In this document: positions 1 to 7,666 of the stretch, in pieces
Layout: every line of letters begins with the position of its first letter
How positions within the stretch are numbered: the first letter of the stretch is position 1
NCBI GenBank assembly: GCA_027596945.1
Contig: JADGJH010001396.1
Coordinates: forward strand, 1-10,230
Length of the DNA: 10,230 bases
Direction: 5' to 3'
From: Physocladia obscura
Lineage: Eukaryota; Chytridiomycota; Chytridiomycetes; Chytridiales; Chytriomycetaceae
Program-made: the position numbers and the translations under genes
Notes under the pieces: generated by a model
Databases searched by the model: none
What the model was told of the DNA's origin: nothing
Seen by the model: the letters and a program-made list of their open reading frames with translations, nothing else

Positions 1-1592
1 ATCATCAAGGTCCCATGCTGTCAACAGCTTGCCAGGTAGTGCAGAAGGAAGTTTTGACTTTTTTAACATTGATTCCACAGTGTCTGACTTTTCAACAACC
101 AAATATCTGGTTCTCTGGTTTGTTTGTTTGTTTTGAAGAATTGAACAGAATTTTGAAGGCTTGTTGGCTGCGATAGCATTGAGTCTGGTAAATTTGAGGA
201 TGTTTGTGCTGTCAGAGATAAAGAGAAGGTTTTTGATTCTGGCAATATGTAATTTTTGCTGTCAAACAGTCATGTATTTGGTGGATGGCCAACATCTACT
301 TCAGGCAATAAATCAAAAAAAATTATTTTTTTTTGAGTCATTGCTATTGTTATTTTTTATTTTGTGACTTACCAGCTTTTGAATCCATGCTGTTTGCATA
401 GTTCGTTTTAAATGTGTAGTTATTCCATCAACTATTTTGTGGACACAACTGTCAGGATTAATTTGACACTGATTTTTGTATTTTTCATCCAGCTTTGCAT
501 TGAAATCAAGAGACAGATACTTGATAGTATGAATTGATCCAATTTTTTGTGCTCCTGTTTTGACAATACCATCTGCTGCCATTTTTGCATCTTTTTTTTT
601 TTTTATCTATGAATTTCCACAATCAAATAAAACTCACTTTTTAGCAGTTTTACAACAAAAGCTAATTTTTTGTTTTTTGACAGTAAGTCAAAATACACTG
701 AACAAATCAAAGTAGTTTTGAATAGACAATATTGCTGCATTCTTTGCTGCTGATTCTGTGTAAAATAGTGTGTCTTCCCATTGTTCTGGTTGGCTCCAGT
801 CTTTCAACTCAACTTTCAGAAAGTTCCTGAATTCTTCAAGAGATTCAAAAGATGTTGGTGAGTTTATTCTTGTGCGCTTGTCTTTTTCATGATTTTTTCC
901 AACTGGTTTGAATACTGCAACATAAATGGCCATGTGATCTACCCTAAATATGATTAAAAAACCAAACTAACAGAGCATTTTAAATACCACTTTCATTATC
1001 CATTTTACTGTCTTTTTTTTGTTTCAATGATTTGACTGGTTTTGAACAGTTTGGAATAATAATTTGTAGCAAGTTTGAAACGCTTTGATCTGTGCTTCCC
1101 ACATGTTTGCTTTGTTTTGTTGCTGCCAGACCAATCTTTGTTTGTTTCCAGTTGTTATATTTTGTATAACAACTGTTTTCTGAATTACAGAACAAAACGT
1201 ATCCATCACAAATTTGGAGATTGTTGATGTTGATTTTGTGTCTGCCAAGGAACACACTAACTGGTGTTCCAGATACCTTTACCATTTTACCAAGTGGCTG
1301 TGAGTTTTGATTTTTTTGACTGCATTCACATTTGCCAATTGGTTTGGTGCAGTAGAGGCAGTTGAGACACATGATACATGTTGTTTTTAGATCAAAAAAA
1401 TCATTTTCTTCATCAGATGGTGATAAAAACACATCATCTTCACTTGAAGATCCACTACATCCATTTTCGTGCCTAAGCAACATCAGGTTAGTTGTGACCA
1501 TGATAGTGCATTATACCACTACGCACATTTTTCCAAAATTCATTTTTGACAAAAGGTTTGAAAATAGCTGTAATAAAAACTTACCGCTCCAT
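1..1592 (-). CDS. Unrecognised five-exon gene with an N-terminal cysteine cluster, cut by the window edge
   Basis: I do not recognise this protein. Seen: predicted exons on the minus strand at 1592-1585, 1472-988, 938-699, 590-373 and 258 to beyond 1. They are joined by GT-AG introns of 112, 49, 108 and 114 nt, and give 403 open codons with every junction in phase. Donors include GTAAGT at 1584 and at 372 and GTATTT at 987; acceptors end TTAG, GTAG, AAAG and ACAG. Residues 11-27 are Ser/Asp/Glu-rich. Cysteines 35, 38, 41, 44, 51 and 53 form a CxxCxxCxxC-x6-CxC cluster that looks metal-binding. The rest is Lys/Asn/Ser-rich with no membrane segment. Uncertain points: the first exon is only 8 nt, and an unspliced start at 1501 is the alternative. 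The acceptor at 591 follows an A tract, and in-phase acceptors lie 8 and 11 nt further on. The AT-rich coding DNA contrasts with neighbouring TOM22. It could be a lineage-specific host gene or a mobile-element gene. Confidence 0.6.
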
Positions 1593-1643
1593 AAAAATTG
1601 AATGGATTTTTCTTCTTTTCCACTGTTGAAAAAAGAGAGAGAA

Positions 1644-2048
1644 ATGAGCGGCCAAGAGGTGTCGGTGCAGGACGAGACGGAGCGCGACGAAGACTACCTG
1701 ACTGAGGGCGACACTGAAAGCGAGGGGGGCGACGGCAGCGAGAGCGAGTTTGGCGACGAGACGCTTGGCGAGCGGCTGTGGGCGCTGGTGGACATTGTGC
1801 CGCCGACGGTGCGCGTGGGCGTTGCGGCTGCGGCGTCGCGCGGCGTGGGTGCGGCGGTGCGCGTGGGCGTTGCGGGCGGCAAGGCGCTGTGGGTCGTGGC
1901 GACGGCGGCGCTGCTGGTCCTGATGCCCGTGGCCCTCGAGCTCGAGCGCGAGTCGTTTGCCGTGCAGCAGGAGAATCTGCAGCGCGTCCAGGCCCAGCAG
2001 GCCCAGCAGCTGCAGGCCGAGGTCGTCGCCCCACCCGCCGTGGCCTGA
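1644..2048 (+). CDS. TOM22: Mitochondrial import receptor subunit Tom22
   Basis: Tom22 is the central receptor and organiser of the outer-membrane TOM complex. It takes preproteins from Tom20 and Tom70 and passes them to the Tom40 pore. The 134-residue product has the family layout: an acidic cytosolic domain (residues 10-40, rich in Glu/Asp), the signature DETLGERLWALVDIVPPT at 38-55, a stretch up to GGKALWVVATAALL (78-91), one membrane segment at about 81-98 with the conserved proline at 95, and a short intermembrane-space tail rich in Gln. The start at 1644 gives the usual acidic N-terminus. An in-frame ATG at 1602 would add 14 residues and is possible. There is no intron. The gene is far richer in G+C than its neighbours. 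Residues 56-71 (VRVGVAAAASRGVGAA) begin a partial in-frame repeat in which a 19-bp sequence recurs 48 bp apart, yet the spacing to the membrane segment is normal. Fungal and animal Tom22 features are mixed. Confidence 0.92.
   Translation: MSGQEVSVQDETERDEDYLTEGDTESEGGDGSESEFGDETLGERLWALVDIVPPTVRVGVAAAASRGVGAAVRVGVAGGKALWVVATAALLVLMPVALELERESFAVQQENLQRVQAQQAQQLQAEVVAPPAVA
1809..1875 (+). repeat. 19-bp direct repeat inside TOM22
   Basis: The 19-base sequence GTGCGCGTGGGCGTTGCGG occurs at 1809-1827 and again exactly at 1857-1875. The 48-bp offset is 16 codons, so the frame is kept and VRVGVA is encoded twice. It lies between the DIVPP motif and the membrane segment. Confidence 0.9.
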
Positions 2049-2223
2049 TCGCTGCCCACCTCCTGCTCACACATCCATGACCATCCAACCGACTACATCC
2101 TGCCAATCCCTCTAATCCAGTTCAAGCACAATCTCAACATCACCATCAAGCAAATGAGATCCAGTCTCTCAATAAACTATCTGCCTTTATTTATACAAAG
2201 AGAAACAAAAAAAAAAAAAAATA
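2049..2223. promoter_or_regulatory. TOM22 3' end and PRP46 leader
   Basis: Only 175 bp separate the TOM22 stop from the next ATG. An AATAAA at 2171-2176 is a candidate poly(A) signal for TOM22. A run of 15 adenines at 2207-2221 ends two bases before the PRP46 ATG (2224), which has A at -3. A TATA-like TTTATA lies at about 2190. These assignments rest on position and motif only. Confidence 0.5.
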
Positions 2224-4057
2224 ATGAGCAAACTCGAAGATGCGAATCAGGACCAACACGTTACACCCGTCGACGTCCTGCTCCGCAACTCGCTCGAATC
2301 TACGCATGCTCTCTTTCTTGCCAATTACGCTGCATCATCTGCCGCCGTTGCCCAACCGGACGATGCCGAAAGGTTTCTTCACATTTATGGAGCACTAACC
2401 AGCTTGATACTTACTCTCCACAACTTGCCCTTGTTGCTGCTCAGCCAACGCGCCAAACTCGCTTCAAAAATGCTCGACGAATGGGCTCACGTCAAAGTGC
2501 TTGCGCCTGCCATCGCCGCCCAGCTCGCAAAAGCAAAAGAAACCGCGGCAGTTGCAAAACAGCAACTATTAACTGCACCCGGTATGAAAATTACTACAAT
2601 CAACCCCCCTTTCCTTTCTGTTTATTTATTTTTATTTTGGAATAGATTCTGCAAAATCATCAGTTAACGCTATTATAGACAAGCTTGTTCAAGATTCAAC
2701 ACCAACGACTACTCTTTCCAGTGCTGTTGCCATCAGATCGAAGCTCGGTTTACCTCCTACCGAAAGTGGGCATCAAGAATCAGCGACGGCTCTAGTGCGC
2801 ATCAAAGAATCACGGAAAATGCCCAAGCCCGAATGGCATGCACCATGGAAACTTATGCGCGTCATTAGTGGCCATTTGGGTTGGGTCCGTTCTATTGCCG
2901 TCGATTGCGGAAATGAATGGTTTGCGACTGGTGCAGGAGATCGTGTTGTCAAGGTTTGTGTTTAAAAAATCCCCTCTCGCAAAACTGCGCAATAAAAAAT
3001 AAAATTTTTTAAAAAAAACTCATGCAAACAAAACAACTTACATTTACATAGATCTGGGATCTCGCAACAGGAACCCTAAAACTTTCACTGACGGGCCACA
3101 TTTCAACAGTTCGTGGACTAGCCGTGTCATCTCGGCATCCATACCTTTTTACTTGCGGCGAAGACAAAATGGTGAAATGTTGGGACCTCGAATACAACAA
3201 AGTCATCCGCCATTACCACGGCCACCTATCGGGTGTCTATTGCATGTCGCTGCACCCGACATTAGACGTACTGGTAACCGGCGGACGCGACGCGACGGGT
3301 CGCGTTTGGGACATACGAACGAAAAACCAAATTTTCGCACTGACGGGACATCAGGGAACAATCGCGGACGTGAAGACGCAAGAATCGGACCCGCAAATTA
3401 TAACAGCATCGTCGGACTCGACGGTAAAGCTTTGGGATCTTGCGGCGGGGAAGGCGACGACGACGTTGACGAATCATAAAAAGAGTGTGCGTGCGTTGGC
3501 GATTAATCCGAATGAAAATACGTTTGCAAGCGCGAGTACAGATAATATTAAGCAATGGAAGTTCCCGCGTGGAGATTTTATTCAGAATCTTTCAGGTCAT
3601 AACTCTATTGTAAATACTTTGAGCATCAATCAAGATAATGTCATGTTTTCTGGAGGTTTGTTTTATTTAATTTTTTTTTTTTAGTATTCTATAAGTTATG
3701 TTTGCTTCTTGGTTCCTCGAAATAATTTTATTTATTTTATCACAGGTGACAATGGATCAATGTACTTTTGGGATTATAAAACTGGGTACAACTTTCAAAC
3801 AGCCGAAGCTGCCGCTCAGCCTGGATCTTTGGACAGCGAAAATGGAATATTTTGCTCCACATTTGATCAAACTGGCACGCGTCTCATTACTGGCGAAGGG
3901 GACAAGACTATCAAAGTGTGGAAAGAAGACGAAAGAGCTGTATGTATTGATTGTCGTTGTTGCTATTTGATTTAGATTAATTTAGTCTCGTTTATTTCAG
4001 ACTCCCGAAACTCATCCAGTTAATTTCAAACCTGAAATAGTGCGTCCAAAATATTGA
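2224..4057 (+). CDS. PRP46: Pre-mRNA-splicing WD40 protein Prp46/PRL1/PLRG1, six exons
   Basis: This family (human PLRG1, plant PRL1, yeast Prp46) is a core subunit of the Prp19/NTC part of the spliceosome. It sits with the Cdc5 homologue and is needed for catalytic activation in the nucleus. Predicted exons are 2224-2372, 2445-2581, 2646-2953, 3052-3655, 3746-3939 and 4001-4057, with introns of 72, 64, 98, 90 and 61 nt, all GT-AG and in phase. The product is 482 residues, near the family length. The N-terminus carries the family's SLxxTHxxF-type motif. [20 protein letters not shown] (156-175) opens a seven-bladed WD40 propeller, with repeats ending in [41 protein letters not shown] and VWKEDE. 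The family C-terminus [11 protein letters not shown] (465-475) follows. The first intron (2373-2444) is a multiple of three and stop-free, so the gene also reads without removing it. Removing it aligns [14 protein letters not shown] with DEESHKRKMAIKL of PLRG1, and it contains a CACTAAC branch-like site. Confidence 0.95.
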
Positions 4058-4327
4058 ATTAAATAAAGAAATAAATATTCTTCAGAATAATAATAAAAAA
4101 AAGAGTTTTTTCATCATTTCGTTGACACCTTTTTTCAAATTGGCTTTAAAGGATTTATTGTTAATTGGACTCTCATTTGGCTGGTTTTCGTTCAGAATTG
4201 CGGTTATTTTTATTTTTATTTTTTTTGTAAACACGTATCATATTTTGGATGCACTGCAAGTGAGAAGAAGAGGCTTTTTTTTGTTGTTGCGGAAACATAA
4301 ATATTAATAAAAAAATAATTATTGAAG
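4058..4327. terminator. Convergent 3' region between PRP46 and the GNAT gene
   Basis: These 270 AT-rich bases lie between two converging stop codons. AATAAA at 4062-4067 and 4070-4075 immediately follow the PRP46 stop and are its likely poly(A) signals. On the minus strand, AATAAA copies at 4214-4209 and 4220-4215 are suitably placed, about 110 nt past the GNAT stop. No gene with an ATG start is convincing here. Confidence 0.6.
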
Positions 4328-5854
4328 TCAAAAAGCGTCAGTCTTGAGAAATCCAAAAACTTCTGCACCAGGCTTCAAGGCAACCCCATCACAGCCAGCA
4401 AAAAATCTGCCTTCAGATATGACCGGGCCAAGTATTTGAACCAAATCGTCATTATTGAATATTTGAACAGACGAACCGTTTGCAGTTGCGATGCTGAATG
4501 GCACGAATACTTTAAACATCCATGCTGTTTCGTTGCTCTTTTCGCGTTCATTGGCCCAGACAAGATTCGCGGCATCAAGAACTTCGTCAGGTAAAAGAGC
4601 CGTCGGAACAATCAGTTTGACGCGTTGCGTTGCAATATCAGAAAATGGAAGCGTGGATAAAAGCTTCTTGATGGATTCCGCAATTAAAACTGAGATGCTT
4701 GTGTTAAATTCCGCTGGATTTTGAGCAGCGATCGATTTAACATGGCCGTTTTCTTGCAACGACGCAACTTTCCCCACAAATATTTCCTTGATTGTGACAC
4801 TAACAGCAACAGCTGCGTCGGCAATTTTCGCTTTCTCCAACCCCTCCAAATCAAACTTGAGAACTTCGGCAATAATGTAACCCACACAGTCGCCAACTTG
4901 CAGTGCATCTGTGTGTTTTCCATCCGGAGTATATAAAAGTCGGACAACATTTCGGCGCGAATCATTCGATTGTCCAATGTATCGAATCCAGTATTCGTCG
5001 TCGGTGCGTGCAAAAGTCCCTAAAATCGAGGGCGCAACAAGGCAATGTAGAAGCTTGACAAGTGTCAAATCGGCGCCTCCACGCGCAAAGACAATATCAC
5101 GCACGCTTGTAATTGCGGTTGCAGCGTCCTCGGCGCTGTCAACAACGACGTGTTTCAAACTCGTGAAAAGCGCAGTCTCGCTCATATTCACACCTTTCCA
5201 ACCAATCGACGCGTAAATAGGCGCGGCGAGTGGCGCGGCGTGCAACACGCCGAAATCATACCCGCGCGCATCGTGCATGTAATCGTCGGCCATCCGCATC
5301 AGTTTCTTGGCTAGTGATTTGCCGCGGTGGTTCAAATTCGTGGCCACGTCACCGATTCCGCCTGTTGGGTGAGCGGCGCGTGAGTAATCGATGTGGATAG
5401 CGCGGTTATAGACGCGAACGGATGATACAATTTGCGTGGCATGCACGGCTACCATAACACCGGCGGGGTCGCGTGCTGGGTCGCCTTCCCAGTGGTCTGC
5501 AAATAGTTCTCGGGCTGCACCCTGTTTTTTATCTTTAATTTTAGTGTGTTGCTGTTAACAAGATATAAAGAGGTTGGAAGGGAGGACCATTGAGCCGTTT
5601 GGTTTCGGGACATGAAAAACAGTGTCGAGATGGTCAAGGAAAGCAGGAATTTCGGCAGCGACGAGAGCCCGAATTTCATAATCCGTTGGTGCGGTTATAG
5701 TTGTTTGGTTTTGCTTGGCGTCGGGAGGAACCGGATGAGACGTGGCGCCGGGTTCCGGTGTTGTTCCGCGCGAAACCGGAAGCATCACGTTTTCAAACGC
5801 GGTGAGAAGCGACATTTTGACTTGTACTGTTTTGCGTGCGGCATAAGCGAGCAT
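4328..5854 (-). CDS. GNAT-family N-acetyltransferase with a large unassigned C-terminal domain, two exons
   Basis: Predicted exons 5854-5560 and 5514-4328 give 493 residues. They are joined by a 45-nt intron (GTTAAC to GTGCAG, 5559-5515) that removes an in-frame TAA at 5557-5555 and keeps the frame. A start at 5815 (MSLLTAF) would be 13 residues shorter and is equally plausible. Residues about 59-170 look like a GNAT fold of the type that acetylates amines from acetyl-CoA. IRALVAAEIPAFLDHLDTVF is the first helix region, FADHWEGDP follows, then V-A-V-H...VSSVRVYNR strands, GGIGDVATN, and the acetyl-CoA loop HRGKSLA (about 161-167). The usual R-x-x-G-x-A/G loop has Ser in place of its first glycine. 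YDFGVLHAAPLAAPIYASIGWKG matches the later GNAT strand and helix. About 280 further residues, Ala/Val-rich with Lys, I cannot assign; an Eis-like second half is one possibility. The substrate is unknown. The exact intron ends are the least certain part. Confidence 0.78.
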
Positions 5855-6075
5855 TGTGTTATTAAATTTGTTTGTGCTGTCGCTGTTGCTTGTGGAAAAC
5901 GAAAAAAAAACGTGTCTTTACCGCTTGTTTTTTTTTCGGATTTTTTTTATTTTAATTTTTTTGTTTTTCATCAAACTGAACATCATTCAAGCACTTTGAT
6001 ACTGACCGATCCTCTCTTTGCAGCAGAGAGGGGTCAATTTCAAAAAAGAATAAAAAGAATAAAATAAAAACTTGG
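5855..6075. promoter_or_regulatory. Shared upstream region of the divergent GNAT and RTCA genes
   Basis: These 221 bases separate two divergent start codons and must hold both promoters if the starts are right. The middle (about 5900-5970) is built of poly(A)/poly(T) tracts, including several T runs of eight or more, a common nucleosome-depleting composition in compact eukaryotic promoters. No clear TATA box in a typical position was identified. Confidence 0.5.
6004..6034 (+). promoter_or_regulatory. Hairpin-forming inverted repeat in the RTCA leader
   Basis: CCTCTCT (6011-6017) pairs with AGAGAGG (6025-6031) across the 7-base loop TTGCAGC. The outer GACC (6004-6007) pairs with GGTC (6031-6034 region, sharing the junction), leaving GAT as a left-hand bulge. 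It sits about 42 bases before the RTCA ATG. The pairing is seen directly; any function is inference. Confidence 0.5.
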
Positions 6076-7203
6076 ATGGAAAAGGAAATAATTGATGTTG
6101 ATGGGAGTAATGGGGGAGGACAAATCGTTCGAAACGCAATAGCTTATGCAAGCTTTGGCGCCGGAATGTCTGTACGAGTCAAGAATATCCGTGTAACGCG
6201 TTCTCCTTCTGGACTTCGCGCACAGCACTTGACAGGAGTCCGGTTTGTGGCAAGTCTGGTTGGTGCATCTGTTGATTCGCAGATTGGCGATGTAGAGCTC
6301 GTTTTTTCGGCCAACAGTCGGCTAAAAGCGAATTCTGTTGAAGGAAATTCCAGCACACGTAGTGTTAGTGGCGGTGGTGGTGATAGCGGATACTGCCCCA
6401 CGGCGGACACAGGCACTGCTGGTTCAATCACGCTGCTCGTACAGGCGATTCTTCCTGTTCTCCTGTTCGCTGATTCGCCAGTCGCATCACGCGTGCTTCT
6501 GATTGGCGGCACGAACGCGACCCTTGCGCCGCAATTTGACTATCTGCAGCTCATCTTTCGCCCGTTTCTCGCTCGCCACTTTGCCATTCAGTTTTCCCTC
6601 AAACTGCTGCGCCGTGGTTTCTATCCCAGAGGCGGCGGTCGCGTGGAACTCGAAGCTCTTCCGCAACGAAATCCCATTCCTGGAATTACTCTTCTCGATC
6701 GTGGAACTGTTGTTCGGTTCGACGGTGTGGTTATTGTTGGAGGAAATATTCCCAACATGCAAAAGCTGCAAAAAACTGCTCTGGCGCTCTTGAAAGCGAC
6801 ATTTCCGCATATTCCAATTGAATTTACTGTCAGTAATGGTTCGGCAGATCCAGAGGGCAAAGCATTTGGCTCTGGCAGCGGAATTCTCGTTTATGCTACA
6901 ACTGACACAAACTGTGTCCTTGCTGGTTCTTGCGTTGGAAGCCCCAAAGAAGCTCCAGAAAAAACAGCTGAAAAAGCAGTGAATGAATTGATCAAGAATC
7001 TGCAAGAAAATGGATGCGTTGATGAGTATTTGCAAGATCAGATAATTTTATTTTTGGCACTTGCAAATGGAGTTTCTAGAGTACGCGTGGGCGGCATCAC
7101 AGAGCATACATACAGTGCAATATCACTAGCTGAACATTTGACAAGTGCAAAATTCTCAATTGAAAAGGATGGTGTCACAAATATTATTTCATGTGTGGCC
7201 TGA
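6076..7203 (+). CDS. RTCA: RNA 3'-terminal phosphate cyclase (RtcA type)
   Basis: RtcA enzymes use ATP to convert an RNA 3'-phosphate to a 2',3'-cyclic phosphate through a covalent histidine-AMP intermediate. They act in RNA repair and end processing, usually in the nucleus. The intronless 375-residue product shows the family marks in order: VDGSNGGGQIVR (8-19), SGLRAQHLTG, PTADTGTAGS (about 108-117), GGTNATLAPQFDY (144-156), RGFYPRGGGRVELE, FGSGSGI, DEYLQDQIILFLALANG, and EHTYSAISLAEH. His344 in this last motif matches the catalytic histidine (E. coli His309). These features separate it from the catalytically inactive Rcl1 paralogues, which lack the histidine. It is slightly longer than the human enzyme. 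A Ser/Gly-rich insertion at about residues 86-106, including VSGGGGDSG, replaces a short loop before the TADT motif. ATG 6076 is the only start that precedes the conserved DGS motif closely. Confidence 0.95.
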   Translation: MEKEIIDVDGSNGGGQIVRNAIAYASFGAGMSVRVKNIRVTRSPSGLRAQHLTGVRFVASLVGASVDSQIGDVELVFSANSRLKANSVEGNSSTRSVSGGGGDSGYCPTADTGTAGSITLLVQAILPVLLFADSPVASRVLLIGGTNATLAPQFDYLQLIFRPFLARHFAIQFSLKLLRRGFYPRGGGRVELEALPQRNPIPGITLLDRGTVVRFDGVVIVGGNIPNMQKLQKTALALLKATFPHIPIEFTVSNGSADPEGKAFGSGSGILVYATTDTNCVLAGSCVGSPKEAPEKTAEKAVNELIKNLQENGCVDEYLQDQIILFLALANGVSRVRVGGITEHTYSAISLAEHLTSAKFSIEKDGVTNIISCVA

Positions 7204-7426
7204 GAGAGAAAATATTTGTGTAGAAAAAAATTTTAAAAGTTGCGTGACACATACTTTATCAATATTTTTGATGTGTTGTTTAAGGGGATCTGACTTAAAT
7301 TGTATTTTACAAATGGGATTAGTTAATTTTAAAGATGCAACAGGTTTCTTGGTGGATTTGGTTTCTATTTGATAATTGAGAGTTTTGCAAAGTTCAATAG
7401 AGGTTCAATTGTATAATTTTTGATTG
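7204..7426. other. AT-rich 3' flank of RTCA, no gene seen
   Basis: This follows the RTCA stop and is rich in A and T. I found no canonical AATAAA in it, so the RTCA poly(A) signal is either a variant or further away. No convincing reading frame on either strand. Confidence 0.4.
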
Positions 7427-7552
7427 TTGCATGCAATAGTTTCGATTCTTGTGTGCAAATAATACTTGTTTTGTGCAATAGTTGTTGTTGCATGCAATAG
7501 TTTCAATGCTTGCACACAATAGTTTTAATTCTTGAATGCACTACTCAACAAG
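7427..7552 (+). repeat. Degenerate tandem array of about 21-22 bp units
   Basis: Six units are readable: 7427-7448, 7449-7469, 7470-7487, 7488-7509, 7510-7531 and 7532-7552. The approximate consensus is TTGCATGCAATAGTTTTAAT followed by TC. Units 1 and 4 agree best (TTGCATGCAATAGTTTC), unit 3 is shortened to 18 bp, and unit 6 has decayed most. The centre of the good copies (TGCATGCA) is palindromic. The array lies just upstream of the copia remnant, but I see no LTR boundary that ties them together. Confidence 0.75.
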
Positions 7553-7659
7553 TTTAGACCTACCTAGTTGAACAAATAGTGGACATTAGTTGGACTGTGA
7601 GTATGCACTCTGCAACAACTTTAATTCAGAAATCTGCAATGGCATTCATGATCTTGAAT
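7553..7659. other. Spacer between the tandem array and gag, no gene seen
   Basis: AT-rich sequence without a readable gene. If the copia remnant kept its 5' LTR or primer-binding site, this is where it should be. I do not see a TG...CA-bounded LTR end or a tRNA-complementary site that I would defend. Confidence 0.3.
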
Positions 7660-7666
7660 TCTTGAA

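Noticed and set aside
1778..2080. Second plus-strand frame inside TOM22 (Gly/Arg-rich)
   Set aside because: It overlaps the clear Tom22 frame and shows only low-complexity residues.
1540..2106. Long minus-strand open frame opposite TOM22 with Arg/Pro/Ala-rich protein
   Set aside because: It is the antisense shadow of a GC-rich gene; the composition follows from reverse-complementing Ala/Val/Gly codons, and no domain is visible.
2154..2645. Plus-strand frame overlapping PRP46 exons 1 and 2
   Set aside because: It lies in a different frame from the PLRG1-matching protein and has no recognisable content.
4083..4307. Hydrophobic small open stretch between PRP46 and the GNAT gene, faintly like a small mitochondrial membrane subunit (Cox7a/Cox9 type)
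   Set aside because: It has no ATG start, the resemblance does not hold in spacing, and a T-rich sequence gives Phe/Ile-rich peptides by chance.
4721..5216. Plus-strand frames opposite the GNAT gene
   Set aside because: These are shadows of the minus-strand coding exon; they lack domains and poly(A) context.
6487..7035. Minus-strand frame opposite RTCA
   Set aside because: Antisense of a strongly conserved RtcA coding sequence; no independent evidence.
7427..7552. CRISPR-like array
   Set aside because: Units are directly adjacent without spacers, degenerate and in a eukaryotic context.
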